Assembly (NCBI GenBank): GCA_022410635.1
Contig: JAJVDF010000858.1
Location: 159,847 to 223,846 of the forward strand
DNA from: Tretioscincus oriximinensis
Lineage: Eukaryota > Chordata > Lepidosauria > Squamata > Gymnophthalmidae
Direction: 5' to 3'
Length of the DNA: 64,000 nt
Positions within the stretch are counted from its first letter, which is position 1, and every line of letters starts with the position of its first letter. Shown one piece after another: positions 1 to 10,298 of this stretch. The translations under genes were made by a program, and so were the position numbers. The notes below the pieces were generated by a model. It saw only the letters and a list, made by a program, of their open reading frames with translations, was not told where the DNA came from and made no database searches.

Positions 1-95
<95 letters not shown>

Positions 96-104
96 TAATT
101 ATTA
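1..104. repeat. (AAT)n microsatellite at window edge
   Basis: Uninterrupted AAT triplets from base 1 to about 92, then degenerate ATTAATTATT. The tract runs off the left edge, so its full length is unknown. Confidence 0.97.
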
Positions 105-420
105 AGGATTGGGTTGAACCTGGGATTTTCATGCAAACTAGATGTTTTTCCCTCCAACTAGGGTTCTTCTCCATTAAATGCTGATACAAAACTCCCTTTC
201 AGATACATCCATACCTTTGCAGACAAAAACACCCAAATTTGTGACAAATTCTAAAATGTGTACACATTTTAAAAGCTTAATATCCTTTGAAGCCTTTTGA
301 ATAAGAAGAATATATCCAATCAAATGCTAGCTGTAGTATCAATTTTCTTTTATGTCCCAGTACATATAATATGCTAGTGTGTTTTCAGATCAGAATTCCA
401 TATTCAAAGTCCGTTAAGAT

Positions 421-1206
421 CATAAGAACATAAGAAGAGCAATACTGGATCGGGCCAGAGCCCATCTAGTCCACCATTCTGTTTCACACAGAGGCCACCA
501 GATGCACCTGGGCAATCTGAAAAGAGGAAAGCAAAATATGCCCTGTTCATGACTCCCTGCAAATGGTATTTCAGGAGTCCTGCCTGTTGCTCCTTCCTGG
601 AGGCAACATCCAGACATCCATCCTAGTACCCATTTATACCTTTGGTGTCCATAAACCTGTCTAGTCCTGTCTTGAAGCTATCCAAACTGTTCGCTACCAC
701 CACCTCTTTAGGAAGTAAATTCCACAGGCCGATGACTCTCTAAGTGAAAAAATACTTTCCTTTGTATGTTCTCACTTTTCTGCCTATCAGTTTCAAGGAG
801 TGCCCTCTGGTCCTAGTGTTGTGTCATAGAGAAAACATTTTTCTCTATTCACCCTATCCATCCCGTGCATGATTTTGTACACTTCAATCAGATCATCTCT
901 CAAATGTCACCTTTCAAGGCTGAAGAGACCCAGACGTTACTGTCTGACTTCATACGTTACAGTCTGACGTCATAAGGGAGGTGCTCCAGACCCTTGATCG
1001 TTCTTGTTGCCCTTTTCTGCACCTTCTCTAATTCCACAATATCCCTCATGAGATGTGGTGACTAGAACTAAACGCAGTGTTCCAAGTGTGGCCTCACCAC
1101 AGATTTATAAAGAGGCAAAACAACATTTGCTGACTTGTTTTTGATTCATTTCCTAATTATCCCCAATATGGAATTTGCCTTTTTTGGTGCTGCTGCTGCT
1201 GCTGCA
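421..1206 (-). mobile_element. CR1 LINE 3' fragment, minus strand
   Basis: Starts with the plus-strand signature AAGAACATAAGAAGAGC.ATACTGGATC and continues through CACAGAGGCCACCAGATGCA to the back-translated RT/3' region (TTTATAAAGAGGCAAAACAA) and a CTG triplet run. The same sequence in the same order recurs at 6.4, 20.0, 53.0 and 54.0 kb, and on the plus strand at 16.9 kb. It is a 5'-truncated LINE in minus orientation. It lies inside or downstream of the ETV4 gene on the left. Confidence 0.9.
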
Positions 1207-1943
1207 CATGTTATGGAGAATAAATTCACATAAATCTAAGTGAATTTTGTAAAATCTATTCTGCTTTCTGAGGTTCAGAGACTCAAGTAATTTTCAATAT
1301 TTTGATAACTGTTTCCAAAACAATTCTCTGAAGCCATCAAATCCTATCGCTTGTTCTGAAATCAACAATGAGAGGTCAAAACACACACCAGATAAACAGA
1401 ACCAAAAAATGGAAGGCACTCTAAGAAAACAGATTATTTTCTCTTGTGGTTCCTAAAAACCTTTACAATAAAATTAGTAAATAAACCATTTAACTTAACA
1501 AGAACACCAAACTGCAATGTAACTGGCAAACGTCCCTCTACAAATTTTTTTAAAAGCCTGGTTCTGGCATGAGCATATTTCTGAGTCATTTGGGTGGAAT
1601 TCCCCTTTGGTTTCTAAAATGTTTTCTTCTCCATTCGAAACATGGCTAGCAAGCCAAGCTGCCACTACTATTGCTTTCCAGATAGATACATTGCAAAGCA
1701 AGTAAACAAGCCAGCCCGGTTTTTAAAATCTTTTCCAAAATGCCAGGTCCCTAGATCCAAGTCTGCAAGAACAAAAGAGAAGACCCACTCCCGATCTGCA
1801 ATTAACTGCCATTTACATTAATTGGGCCCTCGGGGAAACTGATTTCTTTTCCATGCTAACGACTTGGACAGATTGGAAAAAAATAAATAAAAGTAGAGCA
1901 ACAATTGCAAAAGATGCCAAAACTATGGGGGAGGGACATCATG
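1207..1943. other. Unassigned sequence, probably ETV4 intron 4
   Basis: AT-rich sequence without recognisable coding exon or repeat. The next ETV4 exon was looked for on the minus strand and not found. Confidence 0.4.
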
Positions 1944-1944
1944 C

Positions 1945-2041
<97 letters not shown>

Positions 2042-2073
2042 ATTATTATTATTATATTATTATTATTATTTAC
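1945..2073. repeat. (TTA)n microsatellite
   Basis: About 128 bp of TTA triplets with two small interruptions (TTAATTATT and ATTATATTATT). Open frames of poly-Leu or poly-Asn across it are artefacts of the repeat. Confidence 0.97.
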
Positions 2074-2421
2074 ACTTTCAGGATTATAAGAGAACATGGT
2101 GATATTATCATATCTGAGAATGAAAATGAACTCCCCCTGGAATTTAATACAAATAAACGCGCACCCCATCGCTCAGCAGTCACTAGTCTGCGTTAGAAAA
2201 GGAAGTTGTGGGGTTTAAGCCAAGTTCCTTTCATAAGCAAATACCAACACAATGGTGTGATTCATACTCCAGTTTACCCAAACCCAGGGACTGAGATACA
2301 TATGCAAAGGACTAAAAAAGCAAGAGGAGCCAGCCCAGAAGAGGAAAGTATGGAGGGACAGAGAAAGGGGGAGAAAAAGGAAGAAGATAGCTAAGAGAAG
2401 AGATCCAAAAGCTAGACTTAC

Positions 2422-2469
2422 CTTCTGTCAGCCATGCTTCATGTAATTGGTTCAGGTCATGGAAGAGTT
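2422..2469 (-). CDS. ETV4: ETV4 coding exon 4 (PEA3-family ETS factor, acidic activation segment)
   Basis: This 48-nt exon lies between a TTCCTTGCAG acceptor and a GTAAGT donor. Joined to exon 3 (codon split GAA G|AA) it reads EELFHDLNQLHEAWLTE and ends with a split codon (phase 1). It corresponds to the DLFQDLSHFQETWL core of the N-terminal acidic transactivation domain of ETV1/ETV4/ETV5, the segment through which PEA3 factors contact coactivators in the nucleus. The aromatic and leucine positions (LF, L, W, L) are kept while several other residues differ from the mammalian sequence. The next exon, expected to encode the QVPDSDEQF-like region, is not visible between here and base 1, so the gene continues off the left edge. 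ETV1 and ETV5 share this core; exon 2 and the MEOX1 neighbour favour ETV4. Confidence 0.88.
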
Positions 2470-3674
2470 CTGCAAGGAAAGAAGAAATGTGGCACCACTG
2501 TAGACACACTACGCTTGAAAGATCAGAGAAGTCAAACAGGAAGGAGGTTAAAGATCAACTTGGATGACCAACCTAAACCCCTCTGACCTCAACCTCGCAA
2601 GTTTCATCTTTCTCCTCCTACGGCTAAAAATACTGCCTTTGTATTGACTGGAAAGAACCAGGATACAACTTAAGGGTCCCTTCTAACCCATAGTCAAATG
2701 AGGAATTAACAAATATCAAGCTTTGTGTTGAAGAAGAATAGGCAGGTCATTAAAGACATAATTCATTGATTTTGCCAATTTGGAGGTACCGATTTGGATA
2801 CATGTATATTCTGAAAGGAGAGTCATTTCATTACTCTAGATAAAACAAAAGGAAAGCTCTTGTGAATCCAGAACTTTACGGACATGTCCGTGCTCTTCTC
2901 TGGACAAAAAAATGCAGTTTCTTGATGTTGTTTTTCCTTCTAGATACATTTGTTTTTATTTCCAGCCTTGCCTACAGAAAACCCTGGAATTTCTTCATGG
3001 TCTCCCATTGGGAGAACCTCCAGAAACTTTTACTGATGCATTTCTATCACCAATCTCCTGTCTCAAAGAGATTGAATCTGTACATTGTCTACTTCTTACA
3101 ACATGTAATCAGGGAGAAATAATAGAGAAATAAACGAATAAGCAAGCTCCTTCAAAGGCTCATTCCAAAAAAAGTAAAAACTTAAAATAGCAAATATTCT
3201 TTAATTCTGGGCTGGAGCCCCCAAAGCCAATGGACAAGAATAAGCAAAGCAGGGGACTAGAAACTCCTGTAGGATCATAGGGTCACCACTCTAACCAATC
3301 AGATGAACGAGATACTCTCTGCAGCTGTCCACAGAGCTACAGAAAAAAATAGAACTGTGTAATGATAAAGGCAATGTAAGTGAAGAATATTACATATCTG
3401 AAAAGCAAGCAAGAGAAGCCCTCATCTAGGATTCTGATGTGTAAGAAATGAAGCTATGTGAGGGAGGGAAGACATATGTCCAACTACCTCATCAACTCAG
3501 TAAAATGGAAGGGAACAGCGGTACTCAAGTGTCATTCTACCAATATTTATGGATCAGAAGTGTTGAATCAGGTGTTTACAGTTCATCTATGGCACACTTT
3601 GTGTCCCGTGTATGTTTAGATGGGCACTATCCATCTCTGTATTGAATTTTCTCTCTCCATAACAATATACACAC
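2470..3674 (-). other. ETV4: ETV4 intron 3, no recognised element
   Basis: This is unique-looking AT-rich sequence between coding exons 4 and 3. Short open frames here have no family similarity I recognise. Confidence 0.6.
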
Positions 3675-3771
3675 CTTCTGGGTCTGGAACATGGGGCACA
3701 CCAGGGTCCACAGACCTCCTTTGAGCCGTCATTACAACTCGGCTGTCCAGAGTTCCATTGCCTGAGGGTTT
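3675..3771 (-). CDS. ETV4: ETV4 coding exon 3
   Basis: This 97-nt exon begins after a TTTCTTACAG acceptor and ends at a GTGTGT donor. It reads KPSGNGTLDSRVVMTAQR, then RSVDPGVPHVPDPE, with one base left over (phase 1), which fits the start of exon 4. The KPSGNGTL start matches mammalian KSPGNGSL and the DPG...DPE end matches MDPGSLPPLDSE. The middle is poorly conserved. It contributes the first part of the acidic activation domain. The exon 2/3 junction is at a codon boundary (phase 0). No stop or frameshift is present. Confidence 0.88.
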
Positions 3772-3899
3772 CTGTAAGAAAAATCAGAACTCATCAGAAG
3801 ACAAGGCACCTTTGGGTTCACCTGGTTGCAAAACTGGAAGGCCAGACAAAGCCCTGAAATTATGGGCAAAGGCCTGGCAGCGCTCAACAGTTCACCAAC

Positions 3900-3959
3900 C
3901 TGGACAGAGTTGAAAGGCACTTGCTGGTCCAAATATCTTTTCATCCTTCCATCAGCCAT
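3900..3959 (-). CDS. ETV4: ETV4 coding exon 2 with start codon
   Basis: The coding part is 20 codons, MADGRMKRYLDQQVPFNSVQ, followed by a GTTGGT donor at 3899. Human ETV4 starts MERRMKAGYLDQQVPY, so the start at 3959-3957 lines up with the mammalian one. YLDQQVP is the hallmark N-terminus of PEA3 factors. The exon probably begins at 4003 after a CTCTTTGCAG acceptor, which leaves a 44-nt 5' UTR piece. An in-frame TGA upstream (CTG TGA AGG) shows that translation in this frame cannot start earlier. A second in-frame ATG lies five codons later. Exons 2-4 together give 205 coding nt. ETV4 is a sequence-specific transcription factor acting downstream of FGF/RAS-MAPK signalling; its ETS DNA-binding domain would be encoded outside the window. 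Confidence 0.9.
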
Positions 3960-3981
3960 GGGCAAAAACCTTCACAGGCAT
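3952..3981 (-). promoter_or_regulatory. Upstream ORF overlapping the ETV4 start codon
   Basis: In the 5' UTR part of exon 2 an ATG at 3981-3979 opens a 9-codon frame (MPVKVFAHG) that stops at TGA 3954-3952, inside the ETV4 coding start (ATG 3959-3957, different frame). Upstream ORFs that overlap the main start commonly reduce initiation there. The upstream ATG context is weak (T at -3, C at +4), so leaky scanning is likely. It applies only if exon 2 starts at 4003 or further upstream. This is a regulatory inference from sequence, without expression data. Confidence 0.45.
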
Positions 3982-4399
3982 GGAGGGCAGAGAGGAGCAG
4001 CTCCTGCAAAGAGAAGCATGTGGAAGACAAAATGGTTAAGGGCCCCAAGGATTTCATTCATCTGGCTTACAGAAAGAGCCAAAGGAAGGTGGCACACTTT
4101 TGGCCGAGGGGCCCTTAACACATGCAAGCATCCAAAAATAAGGTGGGCCTGATTCTCCCTTCCCCCATTAACTTCAGGAAGTGAAGAATGCTCGCCCAAT
4201 AGGTGGGTGTCCATTTCTTCCTACCTCCGCCAACCCACCGGCCTGACCCCAGGTGACCTTTCCAATCCCACCCTCCTTTATCCCCCTCCTCCTTCCCTTG
4301 TGTTTCTACTCTCCTCCTGCAGTTGTTATCCTCAAATTCTTTCTGAACTTTCCTTGCTGTTTCGTTGTTGTCCCGAAAGCTCTGGAGGAACGATAAACT

Positions 4400-5290
4400 G
4401 CAGTCAGTAGGCTTGTGGTGCCAACGCTTCCCGTTCCATATCCCTTCCTTTTTTTTTTCCGCTTAACGATCTCGCTTCGGTTTCCTAGCCCTTGGTTCCA
4501 GACTAGACGCTCATTCTTTGGCGCAAGTTCCACGGAATACAGTCTGACTCCGGAGAAGAACGCGCGGCGAATGCTGGCGCGTTCGTTCGTTCGTTCGTTC
4601 CTTCGTTCCCTGCTCTTTTCCATATTCACTTTCCTCTTCCCCAACTCCCCCGCCCCGCAAAGTTAGGCCCGTAGCTCGCTTTCCTTCCCCCCTACATATT
4701 CGCCCAAACTTCTGCAACCGTCTACGAATTTTTTACGCTTCGTTTCCATGCGAAGTTGCTTTTCCTTCCTCACCTGAAAGAAGGCAAACAAGAGGGGCTC
4801 AGCCCGGGGATTCCTCGCCACGGGGCAGCTGATCTTAGATAATAAGGGTTGTTGTTTGCTTTGCAGGCTGCAGCCTTCTCGTGGGACGACGAAGAGCCGA
4901 GAGCTGCTGCCCTACTCCCGCCTCCTCCTCCTCCTCCTCCTCCAGCCCGGGAGTCGTTTCCTCTTTCGCAGAAAACAGACTCTTTTCTGTTTCTCTTTGT
5001 TTCATTGACTTTGTGAATGGAGAAGAGGGAGGGGGGAATTCCCTTGCTCGTTGGGTCACTTCTAGCCAATCGCAGCCTTCCCTGGTAGGGATGGAGGCGT
5101 GGTTTCGCGGCCTCCAACCAATCCACGCAAAGTGCTCCAAGATTCATTCATGTTGGAACTCCCATTCATAAAAAAAAAACCAAGGCACAGAGAGACACAC
5201 ACAGAGCCTCCCAAAGTTCATTCATAAAACGGCTTACCGTAGGAAAAGACTCGCAGGCCCGGGGGGCGAGTTGCTGCCATGATACTTTCG
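4400..5290 (-). promoter_or_regulatory. CpG-rich ETV4 promoter region
   Basis: CG dinucleotides are clearly enriched here compared with the AT-rich flanks (for example 4554-4590, 4800-4920 and 5100-5290). Two CCAAT boxes read on the plus strand (5066-5070, 5118-5122; ATTGG on the gene strand) lie about 52 bp apart, as is typical of NF-Y-driven TATA-less promoters. A short GTTC tandem run sits at about 4581-4608. Position, orientation of neighbouring exons and base composition all fit the ETV4 promoter. Confidence 0.65.
4774..5010 (-). other. ETV4: Probable noncoding first exon of ETV4
   Basis: On the minus strand a strong CAG|GTGAGG donor lies at 4774/4773, inside the CpG-rich block and 770 nt upstream of the exon 2 acceptor. 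The segment before it has a (GGA)n run (about 4918-4945) and no long open frame continuous with ETV4. A noncoding exon 1 spliced to exon 2 is the usual arrangement in PEA3 genes. The 5' end is a guess: two inverted CCAAT boxes at 5066-5070 and 5118-5122 suggest a start site near 5000. No TATA box is apparent. Confidence 0.5.
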
Positions 5291-6025
5291 TTCATTGATA
5301 TGATGGATCTGCATTTAAAAAAAATAAAAAATAAAAACCCTCATAATTTTGACCTCCTCCTCTAATCCCGCCACCAATACTTTGGGGGAAGGGCGCCGGA
5401 AATGGGTTACATAAGATTCACCCCGGGGGTGGGGGTGGGGGTGGCAATATGGGGAAGAAAAACTAAAAGTTTGATGAGCTTATGGTTCTTCATTGGTTTG
5501 CAAGAGGGTTTATTCAAGAGTCACACGTGAGGTTCCGGGTGTATCTCTGTGGTGGAATTCAAGGAAGGATCAACGATTTTTTAAGTATATATATATATAT
5601 CAATAAGCATCCCTTTTGATGAAACAGGCCTTATTCCAGTGTATATCCCAGAATATGGCCTGCCAGCCATGTACATGCTAGTGCACGCTATGGCAGGCCC
5701 CAGTAAGCCTTTGAAAGCGAATGAACGCTTCTGCTTCTTAGACTTTCTGGGCTGATACTGATTGGCTTTGCATGCAATGGAACCACTTCTGGTGGCACTC
5801 AAGAGTGCTGCTGAAAAGGGTCCCCTGTCCCAGTACTGGGAGTTTTCTGGCAGGAAATCGCAGCCTGGAGCAACAAAACGTATGAGACTTTGGGTTTTTA
5901 CCCATGCACAAAGCAGAAGTGAAATTCTTTGACGTCCCTTCTGTGGGCGGGACAGGAAGTGACATCATGTCAGTGCGTCATTTCCAGAAGCAGAGGCTGG
6001 AAGGGTCATCACATAATAGAGTGGA
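5291..6025. other. Unassigned region upstream of the ETV4 promoter
   Basis: Contains a plus-strand G-run cluster at 5425-5444 (three GGGGG runs separated by T, then GG) and an (AT)n run at about 5585-5600. No gene is recognised. Confidence 0.4.
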
Positions 6026-6293
6026 TCATTTATTTATTTATTTATTTGTATTTATATCCCGCCCTATACCCGAAGGACTCAGGACAGCCTACCGTAGGAG
6101 GCTTACATAGCTTTAGTTGCTTTCTCCACAACAGACCACCCTGTGGAGTAGGTGGGGCTCAGAGAATTCAAAAGAACTGTGACTGGCCCAAAGTCACCCA
6201 GCTGGCTTTCATGGAGGAGTGGGGAATCGAACAGGGAGACTACCAGATAAGAGACCCACACTCTAACCGCTACACCAAACTGGCTCCCATGTA
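6026..6293 (-). mobile_element. tRNA-derived SINE type A, minus strand
   Basis: Reverse complement of the element at 37.17 kb. The right end gives the tRNA-like head GAGCCAGTTTGGTGTAGCGG with the GGGTGACTTTGGGCCAGTCA core, and the left end the TATAAATACAAATAAATAAA tail with the CCCGAAGGACTCAGG block. Squamate SINEs of this kind (for example Sauria SINEs) have a tRNA-like promoter head and a LINE-derived tail; the exact family name is not verified. Confidence 0.8.
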
Positions 6294-6409
6294 GCAATGT
6301 AGCAATGTCATCTACACATCTGAATTCCAATACAGGTGGGTCCCCCAGCCACCTTCCTGTAAGCAGAAAAAATGTTTCCTGTAGGTGCTACTGGGTATAG
6401 ATTGATTAC

Positions 6410-6632
6410 ATAAGAAACATAAGAAACATAAGAAGAGCCATACTGGATCAGGCCACAGCCCATCGAGTCCAGCATTCTGTGTCACACAAAGGCCCACCAG
6501 ATGCACCTGGGCAGTCCGAACAGAGGAAAGCAAAATATGCTGCTCCTGTTCGTGACTCCCTGCAAATGGTATTTCAAAAGTCCTGCCTGTTGCTCCATCC
6601 CGGAGGCTACATCCAGACAACTATCTTAGTTG
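6410..6632 (-). mobile_element. CR1 LINE 3' end, minus strand
   Basis: Short 5'-truncated copy from AAGAACATAAGAAGAGCCAT-type sequence to the AGGCTACATCCAGACAACTA segment. AGAAACAT units are duplicated at the left edge (the CR1 terminal repeat). Confidence 0.88.
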
Positions 6633-7710
6633 AAGATGCTTCCTCCTTCCCAGGGCTAGTTGTGGTGCAGGCTGGGAGCTGTAGTCCACAGGTCAGGGCC
6701 CCACAAAGACTGGGCAGAAGAAACTGTTTGGTACACAGACTACACTTTCCACCAGATGTCACCACGAGCACAACAACAGCTCTATTTCACTTTGGGCTGC
6801 TGGGCATTCAAGCTTTTATAATAAGCACTTGGTGTCATGAAAAAATGACATAGAAAAACAAGCAAAAATACAACTTGGAACCATAGAACAGGAAACAGAT
6901 GTTCTTTCAGGAAGTAGAGAATCAGGAAACTGGAAGTTTATTATTTATGGCTGGAACTACCCCTTGTGTAACTGTAGTACTTAAAATTCATACCAGTCTA
7001 TGGTACTACTTTTGGTGGACAAAATGTGCCAGGATAGTACCTCCCTAGTGGGTGAACTGGGCTCCTTGTTTCTGAATTTGTTCCAGAATATACAATAATG
7101 GGGAAAATGCCATGGCCACCTAGATGCTGGTGTATAGTAATTCCTTACACCAGTGGAAGCTACGTGTAATATAATCTCCTTGTGAAGGATAATATTACCA
7201 ACTTCCTTACAGAAAAAAATGGATTTTTATTTGAAAAAAGTGTGGTGTTCGATATTGGAGGATTTACTGCCACTGAAAAATGCAGCAGCCTAAAGCATGT
7301 TTAACTACAGAAAACTGAGTAAACAGAATTTTAATTTGATGGAAATAAGAAGAAGCAGTAGGAGGTGTTGCAGACCAAGCTGCCTGGCTGGAAAGTAGAG
7401 TGTTGTTAATTTGATCCCAATCTCTCCCTAGAAATACTCAATAGCAAACCATATCTCTCCTGCAATTTATAATTTCTTGCTGCCAAAGTCTAACAAAAAG
7501 TATAATTTTATGCCTTTAGTTAATAATGAATTGCCTTGCTTCACATATGTGACTATAGCCCGTTTGCCGTTTAGTTAATCCACTTAAGTAGATATGAATT
7601 AGTTTCATCTGTTTGAGGCCCTGTTTGCACAGGCTCAGCAAATCATTTTAAGGCCGCAGAATGGATTTCTGAGCTTGTGCAAACAGATCCTAATTAATCT
7701 ATATATATAA
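6633..7710. other. Unassigned intergenic sequence
   Basis: No coding exon or named repeat recognised. The 6640-6720 stretch (GGGAGCTGTAGTCC-type) resembles common dispersed repeat ends in amniotes, but I cannot place it. Confidence 0.35.
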
Positions 7711-8035
<325 letters not shown>

Positions 8036-9149
8036 TCCTAACATGGGTTGAAGTTTGATTTAAATGGTTTGACCAGCGCTCTGGAAATGAAAATGCTGCT
8101 TGCCTGGGGGAGGGGGTTGTCATATACAAAATACATGGGGCATCATATACAAAATACAGCCCTAAGTGGGACTAATTATTAGAAGGACTAATTTCAATGC
8201 ATTATTCATTTGAATTTCCCATTCTTTATGAGAGCTATTTGGCCCACTATTTCTTCTTAGAATTCCATCCATGGTCTCAGGTCCAGGAAGTTTGGAAAAC
8301 TCTTGCTCTATCCTGAATGAGAATTTTCTTCAAAATTACAGACCAGGGTTCGTAGAAGATGCTGGTCATTGAACCCAGGCCTTGATAGAGGTGTTCAATC
8401 GCAAAGCTAAAATCCGAACNAGAGAAAAGGAAGAGTCGTCCCAGTACCACTACAACGAGAATCAAAAGTACAGGTGTCTAGTCAAAAGGCCTCCCCTCTT
8501 CACTTCACTGCAGGGCATCGCCTTTTGGTATTCCTTTCAAGTTCTCCTTATAATTTTCTGAGTGGGTGATATGGGCCGCTTTCTATGCAGGAAGGAAGCC
8601 ATTAAATTCTTAGCACTTTGAGTGATTAAATGCCATAACTTACAGCCCCTGAAGTTTCTGAAAAATGTTATAATGTAAGAAAACAATTAAAAAGAGTTAT
8701 CTAAGGGTGGGCAATGGTTTTAGAGTGTGCAGTTAATTGATTGCCATCATGTACGATGGGGCTGGGGCAGTGTCAGTAGTGCAGTAAATGACAATGGCTC
8801 AGGAAGTGCTCAGATAGAGAAACACAAAAAATCACCATAGCTGGAAAAATGAGAGAAATTGGAAGGAAAATATACCAACAGAGAACAAAAAGAGGCCNAG
8901 TTGAATTATTATTTTAAAATAAAAATCTATTAAATTTATTGTGGGGATGAGAAAATATCTCCCATATGGGCAAGTAAGGTGCCCCTTAGATGTTCTGGGG
9001 ATAATGTGTCCAAAAATGTGGTCTTATGGGGCTTGGGCATCCAGATGGTCCCAGGCTCCCNGCCACTGAATCAGGTTATTGTTGACCCACTCTAGAGTCC
9101 TTCAAGGTCATTTTTGATTAAAACATAATGCTTCCTTNTCATAAAGTGA
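8036..9149. other. Unassigned intergenic sequence with several Ns
   Basis: AT-rich, with single Ns at 8420, 8898, 9061 and 9138 (approximate). No feature recognised. Confidence 0.35.
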
Positions 9150-9953
9150 GATGGGAATGGTAGAGCATCTCCCTTCATGCTGCAACATCTAGGTCTCTTC
9201 AGCCTTGAAAGATGGAATTTAAGAGGCAGTATGATTAAAATGCATAAAGAAGAAGAACTGGGTTCTTATACCCCGCTTTTCTCACCTTTCAAAGGGACAA
9301 GGATATATTTTTGCCCGAAGGCTTCCATTCTATCTTCCCCACCAGGCTGCAGTGGTTCCCATGGATCTACTTGCAGTCAGTTGCAATTTCTTGCAATTCA
9401 TGCTTTTGAATAGCTGGGTTGGCTAGAGCTACAGGCTAGTGGAAGGTGCTCACCCCTCCCCACGTCCCACACAGGGCTTTGAAACCCCATCTCCCAAGCG
9501 AGAGATGAATTCCTAAGCAACTGAGCTATCCGTGCCTATCATGCACAGGGCAGGGATGAGGTGAACAGAGGGGTTTTTTCCTCCTGTCACTCAACGGTAG
9601 CATCAGGAGGCACTCTATGAAGGGGATGATCAGAAAAGTTAAGACATAAAAGGGAAAGTATTTTTTACCCAGAGGNCGTTGATCTACGGAATTTACTTCC
9701 AGAAGAAGTGGTGGCAGCTAGCCACCTGGAAAGCTTTGAGATAGGAATAGACAAATTCNTGGAAACTAAGAATACCATTGGTTACTAAGACAAATGTTTT
9801 GATTCTGCCTCCGGGATGGAGCAATGGGCAATAGTCTCAAAATGTCTTCTACTTGAGAGGGCCCAAGTGCAACTGGTGGATCACTGTGTGAGACATAATG
9901 TTGGACTAGATGAACTGTGGCCTGATTCAGCAGGGCCTCCCATATTCTTATGA
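9150..9953 (+). mobile_element. CR1 LINE fragment, plus strand, split by a SINE
   Basis: The left part reads as the CR1 segment around GGTCTCTTCAGCCTTGAAAG to ATTAAAATGCATAAA. It resumes at about 9540 (TCATGCACAGGGCAGGGATG) and runs through the 3' region to the terminal GGCCTGATTCAGCAGGGC...TTCTTATGAA. Diverged, with several indels and no open frame. Confidence 0.85.
9248..9537 (-). mobile_element. tRNA-derived SINE type B, minus strand, nested in CR1
   Basis: Reverse complement of the full-length copy at 49.98 kb. The GAAGAAGAACTGGGTTCTTA tail is on the left, and the tRNA-like head (GGCACGGATAGCTCAGTTGC on its own strand) ends at 9537. It interrupts the CR1 within the ATGCA motif, which recurs on both sides (ATGCATA / ATGCACA), a possible target duplication. 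Confidence 0.85.
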
Positions 9954-10168
9954 ACTCTACTCTGAGAGCCCCAAATGCCCAACTTTGGGGACAATTTCCA
10001 GTCCTCAAAATCTGGAAACCTCACTGCTGCTATTGTGAGCAATCTATTTTGGATGCTGTCATCATAGCTTGGAATCTCTCTCCCCTGGTATCTTAGGTCA
10101 AAGCAATCTTATAGGCCAGCAACAAGGAATTCATTTGCTTGAAGAAGGTTGTTGGAAAACCACTTTCC
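9954..10168. other. Unassigned sequence
   Basis: No recognisable element between the CR1 end and the GT repeats. Confidence 0.3.
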
Positions 10169-10205
10169 CAATCCCAACTGGTGAGTATGTGTGTGTGTGT
10201 GTTTG

Positions 10206-10243
<38 letters not shown>

Positions 10244-10298
10244 NCAATCCCAACTGGTGAGTATGTGTGTGTGTGTGTAAATAAATAAATAAATAATC
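10169..10298. repeat. (GT)n tracts with a repeated 34-bp flank
   Basis: The unit beginning CAATCCCAACTGGTGAGTAT and running into GT repeats occurs at 10169-10202 and again at 10245-10278, separated by a (GT)n tract and an N at 10244. AAAT units follow. The doubled flank beside an N suggests an assembly join. Confidence 0.9.

Noticed and set aside
1..2421. ETV4 exon 5
   Set aside because: Searched the minus strand for the QVPDSDEQFVPD-like region after an acceptor and did not find it; it is likely beyond the left edge.
6103..6330. Possible tRNA gene at the tRNA-like SINE heads
   Set aside because: A and B box-like motifs are present but the cloverleaf is not; sequence matches dispersed SINEs.
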